64,000 nucleotides of DNA, from contig NZ_LT670817.1 in the NCBI RefSeq assembly GCF_900129425.1, forward strand, positions 4,092,001 through 4,156,000, read 5' to 3'. Below the pieces are notes generated by a model. It was not told the origin of the DNA, searched no databases, and saw nothing but the letters and a program-made list of their open reading frames with translations. Positions 53,851-63,919 of the stretch are shown one piece after another. This stretch comes from Bradyrhizobium erythrophlei (GTDB taxonomy: Bacteria; Pseudomonadota; Alphaproteobacteria; Rhizobiales; Xanthobacteraceae). A program made the position numbers and the translations under genes. Positions within the stretch are counted from its first letter, which is position 1; the number at the start of each line of letters is the position of its first letter.

Positions 53851-55458
53851 ATGCCTGAAGCCATGATCGTAGCGGCCCAAGTGGAGGCGGCCGAAGCAGG
53901 AGCTTCGATGCTGCGGGCGGGAGGTAATGCCGTCGACGCGGCGATAGCCTGCGCGCTCGTCCAAGGGGTGGTCGACCCGCTGATGACCGGTATCGCTGGC
54001 TTCGGTAGCGCGGGAATCTACTTTCCAGGGAAAGGGTTTCACAAATATCTCGATTTCCACGCCCCGTCGCCTGCTGCGGCACGTCCGGACATGTGGGAAC
54101 ATCTCATCGAGAGCGAGGCGCGCGACGGCTACGGCTTCATTCTGAAGGGCAAGGTCAACGACGTCGGCTACCAGTCGGCCTGCGTCCCGGCATCGCTGAA
54201 GGCTTATTTCGAGGCGCACAGCAAGTTCGGCGTGCTGCCGTGGCGCGACATCGTGGCGCCGGCTATCGAGTGGGCCGATAGCGGATGGATGGTCCGGCCT
54301 CACGTGGAATTCTTTTGGTCCGATCCCGGCACGATGGGACGGGCTTCCGGCGCCGAGCGGCTACCCTTTACGCCGTCCGGACGAAGCCTCTACTGCCGAG
54401 ACGACGGCACGCCGAAGCGGGTCGGCGACCTCGTCCGCAATCCCGACTACGCGAATACGCTACGGATGATCGCCGAGGGCGGTTCGGACGTATTCTACAA
54501 GGGTGAATTGGCCCAGCGCATCGACCGCGACATGCGGGAGCACGGCGGTCTGATTACGGCAGACGATCTCGCGTCGTATCAGCCCAAGTGGGTGGACCCT
54601 TTGAGGGGCGCCTATCGCGGCCACGAAATAACGACGAACAATCCTCCCGGCGGCGGCCTCATGCTGCTCGAAATGCTCAACGTCCTCGAACACTTTGATC
54701 TCGCCGATATCGGGCACAACACCGCCGAGTACGTTCGCGTCGTGTGCGAGGCAATGAAGCGGGCTACCGTCGACAAGGACAATTTCATAGGCGACCCCGG
54801 GTTTGTCGATGTCCCGGTGCCCCGCCTGGCTTCCAAGGACTATGCCGCCGCGATGGCGAAGGACATCGCCTCGCGCAAGAAGGCGGATGTGCCGCGGTTC
54901 AACTCCGGATTCCCTTCCAAGGACACCACCCAGGTTTGCGTGATCGACCGCGACGGCAACTGCGTCACCATGACCCATTCGTTGGGCATGCCGTCGGGCG
55001 TCATTTCCGACGGTCTCGGTTTCTTCTACAATGGATGCATGGCCGTATTTGATCCGCGACCGGGCCGGACGGGCAGCATCGCGCCCGGCAAGGCGCGCTT
55101 CACCTCCGTGTGTCCTTCGATCATTTTCCGCGACGGGAAGCCCTGCCTGGTGATCGGAGCTCCCGGCGCGACGCAGATCGCGATGGGCGTTCTGCAAGCC
55201 ATCCTGAACGTGATTGACTTCAAGATGACGATGACCGAAGCGGTGAGCGCGCCTCGCTTTTCGGCGACGAGCAACGCGATCGACGTGTCGAACCGCATTC
55301 TTCACGGCGTGACGCGAGAGCTCCAGGCCGACGGTTACGAGGTGATCCGCAGCCCATACACCTTCGGCTTTGCGGCGGTTCACGGCATCAGGATCGACGG
55401 CGGCAAATTCGACGGCGGCGCTGATCCCGGACACGACGGCATCGCCATCGCCGTCTGA
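53851..55458 (+). CDS. Gamma-glutamyltransferase family protein
   Basis: 535 residues of Ntn-hydrolase fold. MLRAGGNAVDAAIACALVQG and the GIAGFGSAGIYFPGKGFHKY segment precede the autocleavage region FPSKDTTQVCVIDRDGNCVT, in which Thr at DTTQ would become the N-terminal nucleophile of the small subunit. NNPPGGGLMLLEMLNVLEHF and APGATQIAMGVLQAILNVID are also typical. The start ATG 53851 has AGGAG just before it and no signal peptide, unlike secreted GGT, so it may act in the cytoplasm as an acylase or glutamyl hydrolase. First gene of an operon with a binding protein 40 bases on. Confidence 0.88.
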   Translation: MPEAMIVAAQVEAAEAGASMLRAGGNAVDAAIACALVQGVVDPLMTGIAGFGSAGIYFPGKGFHKYLDFHAPSPAAARPDMWEHLIESEARDGYGFILKGKVNDVGYQSACVPASLKAYFEAHSKFGVLPWRDIVAPAIEWADSGWMVRPHVEFFWSDPGTMGRASGAERLPFTPSGRSLYCRDDGTPKRVGDLVRNPDYANTLRMIAEGGSDVFYKGELAQRIDRDMREHGGLITADDLASYQPKWVDPLRGAYRGHEITTNNPPGGGLMLLEMLNVLEHFDLADIGHNTAEYVRVVCEAMKRATVDKDNFIGDPGFVDVPVPRLASKDYAAAMAKDIASRKKADVPRFNSGFPSKDTTQVCVIDRDGNCVTMTHSLGMPSGVISDGLGFFYNGCMAVFDPRPGRTGSIAPGKARFTSVCPSIIFRDGKPCLVIGAPGATQIAMGVLQAILNVIDFKMTMTEAVSAPRFSATSNAIDVSNRILHGVTRELQADGYEVIRSPYTFGFAAVHGIRIDGGKFDGGADPGHDGIAIAV

Positions 55459-55498
55459 CGGCGAACAGAACGAAAAAGAAAAACGAAAGGGTAGAACG

Positions 55499-56716
55499 AT
55501 GTTGAGGGCAAGAGCCACTTTGTGGGCTGTCGTGATCGTGACCGCGTCCTGCGCCGCGGCCCGCGCGCAAGTCTCCGACGACGTCGTCAAGATCGGAGTA
55601 TTGACCGATCATTCCGGCGGCTTCGCCTATCTGGTGGGAAAGCATTCGGTCGAAGCCACGCAGATGGCGGTCGACGACTTCGGCGGCAAAGTGCTGGGCA
55701 AGCCCATCGTCGTGGTCACCGCCGACCATCAGAACAAGCCCGACATCGCGACGGCCTTGAGCCGGAAATGGTTCGATACGGAGGGGGTGGATGCAATCAC
55801 GGATGTCGCCGGATCCGCGGTGGCGTTGGCCACGCAGGAGATTGCCCGGACCCGGAACAAGATACTGCTCATTTCGGGGGCTGCGACCACCGAGTTGACG
55901 GGCAAGGCATGTTCGGCGACGACCACTCAATGGAGCTACGACACGTATTCGTTCGCAAAGGGCACGGCGAGCCAGATGACCAAGCAGGGCGAGGACACCT
56001 GGTTCTTTCTGACCAGCGATTATGCCTTCGGCCATTCGCTGCAGAGTGACGCGAGCCACTTCGTCGAAGCGAACGGCGGCAAAGTTGTCGGCAGCGTCCG
56101 TTTTCCGTTCGGAACGCCGGATTTCTCCTCATTCGTGCTGCAGGCCCAGGCATCGAAGGCGAAGGTCGTCGGGCTCGCGATGTCTGGGGCCGATCTGCTC
56201 AACGCCATCAAGCAGACGCGCGAGTTCGGGCTGGTCCAGTCGGGTCAGAACCTGGCGAGCCTCGTCATCTACATCAACGATATCGAAGGACTCGGTCTGG
56301 ACGTCGCGCAAGGATTGACGCTGACGACTTCGTTCTACTGGGACATGAACGGAGAGACGCGCGCATGGGCGAAACGCTTCATGGAACGCTCCGGAGGGTT
56401 CATTCCCAATCTGATCACGGCCGGCACCTACGCCTCCGTCCTGCACTATCTCAAAGCCGTTCAGGCTGCCGGCACCGACGATGGAAAGGCCGTTGCGGCG
56501 AAAATGCGCGAGCTCCCGGTGAACGACTTCTACAACAAGGGGGTCGAAATCCGGGCGGACGGTCGCGTCCTCCACAAGAACTACCTGATGAAAGTGAAAT
56601 CGCCCTCCGAGTCGAAATATCGAGGCGACTACTACAAGGTGGTGAGCGAGATGAGTGGCGCCGAATCCTATCGGCCGCTCTCGGAAAGCCAATGTCCTCT
56701 CGTCCAGAACAAGTAG
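55499..56716 (+). CDS. Branched-chain amino-acid-type ABC substrate-binding protein
   Basis: 405 residues. ATG 55499, after GAAAGGG, gives the signal peptide MLRARATLWAVVIVTASCAA ending ARA. Leu/Ile/Val-binding (Peripla_BP_6) pattern: VKIGVLTDHSGGFAYLVGKH, SVEATQMAVDDFGGKVLGKP, SGAATTELTGKACSATTTQW, LTSDYAFGHSLQSDASHFVE. No ATPase or permease gene is adjacent, so it must share a transporter encoded elsewhere, or act as a sensor. The pairing with GGT suggests a gamma-glutamyl compound or peptide as ligand. Confidence 0.88.
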   Translation: MLRARATLWAVVIVTASCAAARAQVSDDVVKIGVLTDHSGGFAYLVGKHSVEATQMAVDDFGGKVLGKPIVVVTADHQNKPDIATALSRKWFDTEGVDAITDVAGSAVALATQEIARTRNKILLISGAATTELTGKACSATTTQWSYDTYSFAKGTASQMTKQGEDTWFFLTSDYAFGHSLQSDASHFVEANGGKVVGSVRFPFGTPDFSSFVLQAQASKAKVVGLAMSGADLLNAIKQTREFGLVQSGQNLASLVIYINDIEGLGLDVAQGLTLTTSFYWDMNGETRAWAKRFMERSGGFIPNLITAGTYASVLHYLKAVQAAGTDDGKAVAAKMRELPVNDFYNKGVEIRADGRVLHKNYLMKVKSPSESKYRGDYYKVVSEMSGAESYRPLSESQCPLVQNK

Positions 56717-56834
56717 GCAGGAAGCTAACGATAACTCCGACACCGTCAGATTTCCGAGCAGCCTGCCGTCACAAGAATGAGATATCCATCCTACGAAGAT
56801 GCCCCCCGCCACGGCGGAGGCGGCATAAATTCGC

Positions 56835-57020
56835 TTACTTTTCCGGATGGCCCGTGCCGGGCTTGGTGGTCTTTGGCGCCTTGCCGTCTTCGACCCGACC
56901 TTCATTGCGCAGATCGCGACCTTCCTGCGCTTTTGCCTTGCTTTCAGCCGACTTACCGTGCTCGTTCATTTCTTCCTTGACGAAGCCTGTGGCTTCCTTG
57001 ATTTCACCCTTGACGCTCAT
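56835..57020 (-). CDS. CsbD-family stress protein
   Basis: 61 residues: MSVKGEIKEATGFVKEEMNE, HGKSAESKAKAQEGRDLRNE, GRVEDGKAPKTTKPGTGHPE. Short, highly charged, helical; the GEIKEATGFVKEE..G pattern is that of CsbD-like general-stress proteins of Rhizobiales. Converges on the binding-protein gene. Confidence 0.8.
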   Translation of the reverse strand: MSVKGEIKEATGFVKEEMNEHGKSAESKAKAQEGRDLRNEGRVEDGKAPKTTKPGTGHPEK

Positions 57021-57095
57021 ATCAATCGTCCTCTCTCGGCATTAGGCCACGATAATTCGTGTCACAAGAAAATGCGTCGGGCAGGATTTTGATCT

Positions 57096-58183
57096 TGTCC
57101 TTGTCGGAAACTCAATCCGGCTAGTAAGCGCAGTCGAATCGGGTGATGCTCTTGGTTGATGAGAGATGCTTTTAGCCTGATTTGGTTGGCGCTGATCGGA
57201 TTGTTCCGGTCGCGAGCGTCGCTGCAAGTTGAGATCTTGACGCTTCGTCATCAACTCAACGTGCTGCGGCGTAAATCGCTGCGGCGACTAACCTTCACCA
57301 GTATCGACCGGTTGGTATTTGCCGGGTTGTATCGGCTGGCACCTGGCGTGCTGGACGCTTTGAAGATCGTCAGGCCGGAGACCGTGATCCGCTGGCATCG
57401 TGCCGGCTTCAGAGCGTATTGGCGCAGGACATCAAGACCGCGCAGCGGCCGTCCAACGACCCCGCTGGAGATCCGTCAGCTCATTCGCGAGATAAGTCTC
57501 GCCAACCTATTATGGGGCGCACCACGGATTCACGGCGAGCTTCTCAAGCTCGGCGTCGACAGACCAGCGTGGCCAAGTACATGGTCGGCGACGAGATCCG
57601 CCGTCCCAAGGCTGGAGGACATTCCTCCGCAATCAAGCTGATGGGATCGCTGCGATGGACATGTTCGTAGTGCCGACAATCTCGCTTCGTTTGCTCTACG
57701 GTTTATTGATCATGGGGCATGGCCGGCGGCAGATCGTATGGCTCGGCGTCACAGCGCATCCGACCGCAGAATGGATTGCAAATCAGATTACGGAAGCTTT
57801 CGGCTGGGAAAAAAGCTCCCCGCCATCTGATCCGCGATCGCGACGGTGCATATGGAGAGATATTTATCCGCCGCGTTCGATCGATCGGCATTCGAGACCG
57901 CCCGACGTCTCCGCGTTCACCCTGGCAAAATGCATACGCAGAACGGTTGATCGGCTCGATCCGCAGGGGATGCCTCGATCATATCGTGGTGTTCGCCGAA
58001 CGGCATCTGCGCCATGTGCTGCTGTCCCACATGGACTACTATAATGGCACGCGCACTCACTTATCGTTGAACAAGGACGCGCCGATATCACGTGCCGCCG
58101 AGGCAGCGGGGCGCATTCTGTGCCGTCCGATCCTGGGTGGACTGCATCACCAATATGCTCGGGCTTGATTTGCGGTAGGCACA
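57096..58183 (+). mobile_element. IS element A, full-length copy 4, degenerate
   Basis: Left end TGTCCTTGTCGGAAACTC is identical with copy 1; the right end is weaker (TGTGCCTACCGCAAATCA). The first 450 bases follow copy 1 closely, but from about 57560 the sequence follows copies 2 and 3. The junction coincides with a 7-base deletion. The transposase is split among three frames. Confidence 0.8.
57156..58168 (+). pseudogene. IS element A transposase, multiply frameshifted
   Basis: Frame 1 (57156 on) holds the N-terminal region up to HGELLKLGVD. A 7-base deletion near 57557-57562 shifts the frame; MDMFVVPTISLRLLYGLLIM (catalytic Asp) is read in another frame from 57655, and a further indel near 57815 moves the last third, IRDRDGAYGEIFIRR and AERLIGSIRRGCLDH, into a third frame ending at 58168. 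Catalytic residues survive in pieces, but no intact protein can be made. Confidence 0.8.
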
Positions 58184-58215
58184 GCAGTCGTCGCGATGAA
58201 AGGATTGAACGCGCA

Positions 58216-58560
58216 TTATGATTTCAGCTGGGCAACCGCGTTAGCGGCTGAATGAGAAAACAGTCCCGACCATCGCTGCGCCAGCGCAGTAATCACATAC
58301 GGCTCAGAACTTTCGTTGCCGTGCGCCATCGTGGCAGGGATGTCGGCCATGACGTCCCAATGCTCGGCAACCTTGCCGTTGTCGACACGGAAGAGATCGA
58401 AGAACGCCGTGGGCTTACCGCCAAACGTCCCCTCCGACGTGGCGAACACGAAGTTACCTTGTGCGACGGTCCGCATCTGCTCGTGATGATCGCCAGATAT
58501 CTCGTAGGGCGCTATCTCGGGGATTTCGTTGCAGTTGGAAACATTCCCCAATGCGAATAG
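58216..58560 (-). pseudogene. SnoaL-like (NTF2-fold) protein, truncated
   Basis: The C-terminal part reads VAQGNFVFATSEGTFGGKPT, AFFDLFRVDNGKVAEHWDVM, ADIP, the typical second half of a SnoaL-like polyketide-cyclase/NTF2 protein. The N-terminal 60 residues that complete the pocket are replaced by non-homologous sequence (frame open to 58659). It lies 33 bases after the degenerate IS copy. Confidence 0.6.
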
Positions 58561-58807
58561 CTGATCCGCCGCGTGCAGCGCTGGAAAGCCCATCTCGCCC
58601 TGAGCAGAGTTGCATCTAATGAACAAGGCAAAATGTCCGCAAGAGAAATGGCCCGCCATTTAAATCAGGTATTTCTGGCATTTTTGGCTGCACGACGTGT
58701 GACTCGATTTGTGCTGGGGACACGCCGGGGACCCAAATGTTCTTGTGCTGCCGATGCAAACTGGGCGATAGATATCCTCTTGGGTCGCCAACAAAAGCGG
58801 CCGGTCG

Positions 58808-61235
58808 TTACAGCCATCCCCGCTCGCCGAATGCAGAAAGATCAACTCCCGGCGGAGCATACCATCCCCCTGTGCGGTAACGAGCACCGAGCTTCAGAGC
58901 GACCTCCTTGTTCCCATAAGGAATTCGTAGGGGTGTACCTGTTCCGAGATTTGGCGGAGCAGGAGTCGCTTCGACGGCATCGGCCTTGGGTTTCCGAGAC
59001 CTCTTCGTCGGCGCTGCCGATTGAGGCGCAATTGATCCCGTCGGCTTGCATGCGGTCTTGCGACCGCTCTTGCGGCGCTTTGTGACCTGGTTCGAGCCGA
59101 TCCACGCGGACATGGCAGCCGAGTTGGCCTTGGCCTCGTCGGGGACGATCAGGCCTTTCCCCTGCGCGATCTTCTTGGCGTACAACAACTGTGCCGGACT
59201 TACCGGTCCGGGTTCTTGCTTCCCAGCCGTTTCTCCATCGGCTTTTTTGGGCGCGTGTTCGCTGAGAAATTTGCGGCATATCGATATCGACGTCTTGTAG
59301 CGGGGCGGTGGCTTGATGCGTTTCTGCCGGCTAAGGCTTTCGGCAAAGCGCTTCATCGCAGGGGTTGGCGGATACGCCGCCGCGCCGTTGCCGACTACGT
59401 CGCCACGCACCGGAGGTCCTCCGGCAGCGGCACTCTCCTTCAGCCTGCCGATGATGCGTTCGGCGACATCGCACACAGCGTCAATCGCCCCGACCATCTC
59501 CTGTTTGCCGACAACGACATCGTCGAGCAGGCACTCAAGTTGTGCCGTCACGCCCGGATCGACCAGCGCCGGATCGGCCTGTTTGAGAACGCCGAACAGC
59601 GACAGGCCGGTCTCGGTCGGCACAATATTCTTTCCCTGGGCTATTAGAAAACCCTGCTTCTTCAATCCGCCGATGATCTCGGCTCGGGTCGCCGGCGTGC
59701 CAATACCCTTGGCTTCCTTCAGGCGTTCCCGAAGAACCCCATCGTCGACAAAACGCCAGGCATTTTGCATTGCCTCGATCAGAGTGCCTTTCGTTATAAC
59801 GCGGCGGCGGTCGGGTCTCCTTGTTCTCAATTTTTGGATCCTGCAGCATCGCGGTCTCGCCGTTGTGCAGTGGCGGCAGCAATTGTGCCTCGTCGCCCTT
59901 TTCGTCGGCGGGTTGCCAGTCCGGGAAGGCTGCTCGCCAGCCGAGATCGATGGGCTGACGACCGGCGGCGCGGAATTCGAAGCCACGCACATCGAGCGTT
60001 GCGCTCGTCTGCCGGTAGCGAAAGTCAGGCATCATCGCTGACAGATAGGCCCGCGCGATAACGTCGAACAGTTTCTTCTCGTCGGACGAAAGACGAGGCC
60101 AGACCTCGCGCAATTTGTCGATCGTGTTGACGTTGGGAATAACGGCGTGATGGCTGGCACCCTCCAGCCCCTTGTCGTGAAAGGTGCCGCTCGCGCCACT
60201 ACGGATAATCGGCGGCTCCGGCACTGGGATTGCGCTGAATGATTGCCCCAAACGTAGTCCGCCCACGATCCGCGGCACGTCCGAAATCAAGCTCGCCGGC
60301 AGATAGCGCACCTCGGCGCGTGGGTAAGTGATGATCTTCTTGCCCTGACCGTCATAGAGCTCCTGCGCCACCTCGAGCGTTTTGCTGGCCGACCAGCCGA
60401 AGCGTGAGCTGCATAGTTTCTGCAGTGACGGCAAATCATGCAACTTGGGCGGCCCCTGTCGCTTATCTTCGACGCGCACAGCGAGCGCGCCCTCGAAGCC
60501 TTCGGCTGCTTTGGCGACGTCCTCGGCTATCTCGCGCCGAACAATTCGGTCCTGAGGCGCGTGCCGCATCTGGAATTGGCCTCCCGCAACCTTAGCGGTG
60601 GCGACAACTTCAAAATAGGCAAGCGGCACGAAATTCCGGATTTCCAACTCTCGCCTGCAAACGATTGCCAAGGTCGGCGTTTTTACGCGCCCAACTCCGA
60701 TCACGCCACGCGCGCCTCGGCCCAGGATGACGGTCGCAGTGCGGGTGAGAGATAAATTGTAAATCTGATCGGCCTGCCGGCGAGCGACTGCGGCGGAGTA
60801 AAGGTGAGCATATTCGGTATTTGGCTTTGCCCGATCAAATGCGGTGCGAATTGTCTGCGAGTCCTGTGCTGTGAACAGCACCCGCATAACTTCGCCGCGG
60901 TACTTGTAATGCTCAAGAATTTCCTGACCGATGAGTTGACCTTCGCGATCGCAATCGGTGGCGAGCCAAACCCGCTTGGCGGAGCGCAGAGCCTCTCGAA
61001 TCGCTTTGAGCTTGGCGGCTTTGTTTCCGCCCGTTGTTGGGCGAGTGTCGTAAAGACCGTCCGGCCGCAGAAGTATTGGCGACCAGCGTTTCCAAGCCGG
61101 CACAACATCCTCTGGTTCGAGCAGGTCGAACAAATGCCCCTCGGCCGGCAGGATATCCCCGTAGCGAGAACCGACGGCGGCGCCCACGTCTTTCGCCTGA
61201 CTGCTTTTCTCAGTGATGACGATCTGATCTGGCAT
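58808..61235 (-). pseudogene. Type IA DNA topoisomerase (TopB-like) with DUF5710-type tail, frameshifted
   Basis: Relaxes and decatenates DNA. From ATG 61233-61235, MPDQIVITEKSSQAKDVGAA begins a Toprim domain with ATDCDREGQLIGQEIL (DxD/E metal ligands). The catalytic Tyr is in KKIITYPRAEVRYLPASLI, where the common YPRTD is YPRAE. One extra T at 59789-59791 (an A on the coding strand, between RYNE and GTLIEAMQNAWRFVDDG) breaks the frame; the second part ends at 58808. The C-terminus carries two PTPAMKRFAESL / SPAQLLYAKKIA repeats (DUF3072-like) and a DUF5710-like end, LGARYRTGGWYAPPGVDLSA. Such enzymes are typical of mobile islands and plasmids of rhizobia. Decay or base-call error. Confidence 0.85.
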
Positions 61236-61372
61236 AACGGATTGGTTGGGAGAATCGATTCGATTTGCGCGAATGTATGGAACATATAGCGAACATCGCA
61301 AGCCCGCAAGCTACTGAAGATGATGCTTTTGGCTGTAACTGGGATCTGATTGCGCTTGCCCGTGCGTGGCTT

Positions 61373-61468
61373 TGCCACCACAAACATGTCGATTGCCGCA
61401 ATGTCCGTCAGATGGTTGTGCAGGAAGCTACGCCAGGTCGGGGAGGGGACTTTGGGCCGCCACGGCAT
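61373..61468 (-). mobile_element. Transposase fragment
   Basis: PSPTWRSFLHNHLTDIAAID, MFVVA: 25 residues that match the segment before and including the first catalytic Asp of integrase-core transposases (compare PSQGWRTFIRNHADGIAAMD in copy 3). It is a different relative of IS element A. Flanking sequence is unrelated. Confidence 0.6.
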
Positions 61469-61753
61469 GTATCTCCCATGGCCTGGCTGACCTTGATGCC
61501 GAGTTTTGAGCAGCTCAGCTAAGTGTATTTGAGCAATCGACTGTGGTTCGAGCTGCCGTCAGCTCGCACATTGCATCCAACGGTATGAAACGGAGGTCTT
61601 CGCAAACGTCATCTGGGAAGCCCAGTGCGGGGTGCGATAGGAAAGCTGGAATGGCCAAGCGCACCAACATAGCTGTGTAGATCGCGGCAGACGCAGTTTC
61701 TGGGCGGGATTCCAAATACTGTCCGTGGCGCGAATCAACATACAGGGGACAAA

Positions 61754-62053
61754 ATGGCAGTGCAGATGACAAAGTCGCAGTTGATCGAGAAGATCGCTGC
61801 CAACAACGAATTAGCAAAAAAGGACGTTAAGGGGGTTCTGGAGACGCTGGCGACCATCGGCTATAAGGAACTGAAGAAAACTGGCGTATTCCTGGTTCCT
61901 GGGTTTGCCAAGTTCGTCGTCATAAAGAAGCCCGCCACCAAGGCACGTGCAGGTACAAACCCTTTCAACGGCGAGCCGATGATGTTCAAAGCCAAACCGG
62001 CTCGAAAAATCGTCAGAGCACGCCCGGTCAAGGCAGCAAAAGACGCGGTATGA
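61754..62053 (+). CDS. HU-family DNA-binding protein
   Basis: 99 residues from ATG 61754 after AGGGGAC. MTKSQLIEKIAANNELAKKD, VKGVLETLATIGYKELKKTG, VFLVPGFAKFVVIKKPATKA, RAGTNPFNGEPMMFKAKPAR. The helical dimerisation part and the RxGxNPFxGE minor-groove arm of HU proteins are present; the beta arm is longer and more basic than in HupB. Nucleoid protein, bends DNA. Monocistronic with a good terminator. Confidence 0.88.
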   Translation: MAVQMTKSQLIEKIAANNELAKKDVKGVLETLATIGYKELKKTGVFLVPGFAKFVVIKKPATKARAGTNPFNGEPMMFKAKPARKIVRARPVKAAKDAV

Positions 62054-62058
62054 ATTTC

Positions 62059-62080
62059 AAAGGCCCCTTCTGGGGCCTTT
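62059..62080 (+). terminator. Intrinsic terminator of the HU gene
   Basis: AAAGGCCCC TTCT GGGGCCTTT: a 9-base-pair stem and 4-base loop ending in T, six bases after the HU stop. Confidence 0.88.
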
Positions 62081-62224
62081 TGCGTTTCAGGGTAGTTCTA
62101 TGTCTCGACGCGGGAAGAGGCCGAACGCTTAATCCCAACGACGGAGCGCAAGGCCGCTATTCTCCTTAGCCAGATCTCCTCCATCGTTGCAGAGAGAACT
62201 TCGTGGGTATCTTGAGGGTCTCGG

Positions 62225-63085
62225 TCAGACTGGACGGCCTTCGCGCGCGTTCCACAATTGCTCCAGGCCTTCGCGATAGGTCGGGTAGGCGAGTTCGACG
62301 CCTAGGTCGCGTTTCAGACGCGCGTTGGAGATCTTATTGTTCGTGGCGTAGAAACTTCGCGCCATCGGCGTCATTTTAGCGGTGGCGAAGTCTTCGGTGG
62401 CCGGCGGTTTAATGCCCATCAGCGAAGCTGCGTAGGCGATGACGTCCTGCGGCGGTGCCGGCTCGTCGTCGCAGACGTTCCACGTGCCGCCCTTGTGGTG
62501 ATCGATCGCCGCCATCGCGGCCTGCGCCGCGTCGTCGACATGGATGCGGTTGAAGACCTGACCAGGTTTGACAATCCGGCGAGCATTGCCGTCGCGTAGC
62601 CGCGCCAGCGCGTTCCGTCTCGGACCGTAGATGCCGGCAAAGCGAAGGACCGCGAGCCTGTCGCCGGCGACGTCCTTCCATCGTCGTTCGGCAGTGACCC
62701 GTGCATGGGCCCGATCGACCTGCGGCGAGACCGCGGTGTCCTCGTCGATCCACGCCCCGCCGTGATCGCCGTATACGCCGACGGTAGATAGATAAACGAC
62801 CTGTCGCGCGGTGCTGGCCTCGATCTGCTGGCCGAACGCGGACAATACGGGATCCTCGGACCGCCCCGGCGGCACGGAGACAAGGAGGACGTCGGCTTCC
62901 TTGATGCGCGAGGCGATCTCTGAGTGCTCGACGGCGTCGAATAGGTACGCATCGAGCTTCTGTCGATGAAGCCCGTCGCGCTTCTCGGCGTGGCGGACGG
63001 TGCCGGAAATCCTCTCGAATTCGTCGGCATAGATGTCGACGAGCCGCAGCGCCGTAAATCCGAATCCGAAGGCGAAAAGCTTCAT
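62225..63085 (-). CDS. NAD-dependent epimerase/SDR-family protein (YeeZ-like)
   Basis: 286 residues. MKLFAFGFGFTALRLVDIYA is a compact Rossmann start (GxGxxG-like, GFGFTA). YLSTVGVYGDHGGAWIDEDT and RFAGIYGPRRNALARLRDGN follow, with RIHVDDAAQAAMAAIDH in the C-terminal half. The classical YxxxK is not clear, as is usual in the atypical YeeZ/YeeZ-like SDR group, so the activity is unknown. Monocistronic, convergent with the HU gene. Confidence 0.82.
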   Translation of the reverse strand: MKLFAFGFGFTALRLVDIYADEFERISGTVRHAEKRDGLHRQKLDAYLFDAVEHSEIASRIKEADVLLVSVPPGRSEDPVLSAFGQQIEASTARQVVYLSTVGVYGDHGGAWIDEDTAVSPQVDRAHARVTAERRWKDVAGDRLAVLRFAGIYGPRRNALARLRDGNARRIVKPGQVFNRIHVDDAAQAAMAAIDHHKGGTWNVCDDEPAPPQDVIAYAASLMGIKPPATEDFATAKMTPMARSFYATNNKISNARLKRDLGVELAYPTYREGLEQLWNAREGRPV

Positions 63086-63919
63086 CCAGTCATCCGATTG
63101 ATAGCACCCGGATGCAACGCCATCGTGCAGAGGTAATCAACCATTAAAGAGATCGCCTAAGCCAGGATGCTCGTCGGGTCGGCGGGGCCCGATATCCCAA
63201 AGAGCCGCGCGTTTTTCATGGATCGAAAGATCATTGATGCTCGCAGGCGCCCACCATAACGAGGAATTGGCAAATATTCCGAACTTCTAGGCATTCCGAT
63301 AGAGGAGGTTGAAAAGATAGCTTAAATCCGGTCGCAGCAAATCACCGCTGAAACTCGCCATTTCATCTGTGGGCCTTCACGCTTGCGTTTGAATTCAGAT
63401 TGGAGAAGCCGCTAGGAACTCCCATTGTTCTTGAGCATTCTGCAACGTGGCCATCGCAGCCTTCGGTTTGCAACCCATCTTCGCGATGCTGATGCCACGC
63501 TCTACCGTGCAAAGGGAAGGGGCGGAACAGAATCATTGTCAGCAATGTCGTTCCGGCCAAATTACGAACCGCAAATGAATCGAGCCGGATAAGAAAGTCA
63601 AAGCCGTAAGGCTGCGTGCTGCCCGACCGGCGCCCCCAGTTGTTCCTGTTCGGAGATCCAACCATCACGGCGCTGGCGCGCCAAAGAGCCTTCATCACAT
63701 CGTCGCGGCGGGTGAGTTCAGAAGGCTCCGGCCAGGTGACACGGTGCTTCACAAGCGAAGCGTAGATCCGCCCCGCTGCTTTGCCTTTGCGACCTCACGG
63801 AGACGGGCGAGACGCACGTTTTTGGAGACGTTGTCTTTCGCTCGGTCCCATCGAGATGCCAAGGGCGGGCAGGGTGCGCAAGCAAGCGCATTAGACGCGA
63901 CCGGTTCCCCGGATCGCCA
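63086..63919. other. Intergenic, no gene supported
   Basis: About 830 bases. A short minus-strand reading between about 63410 and 63500 gives ERGISIAKMGCKPKAAMATL then QNAQEQWEFLAASPI, which reads like a protein segment, but no start or family could be found. The rest holds only composition-driven frames. Confidence 0.35.
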
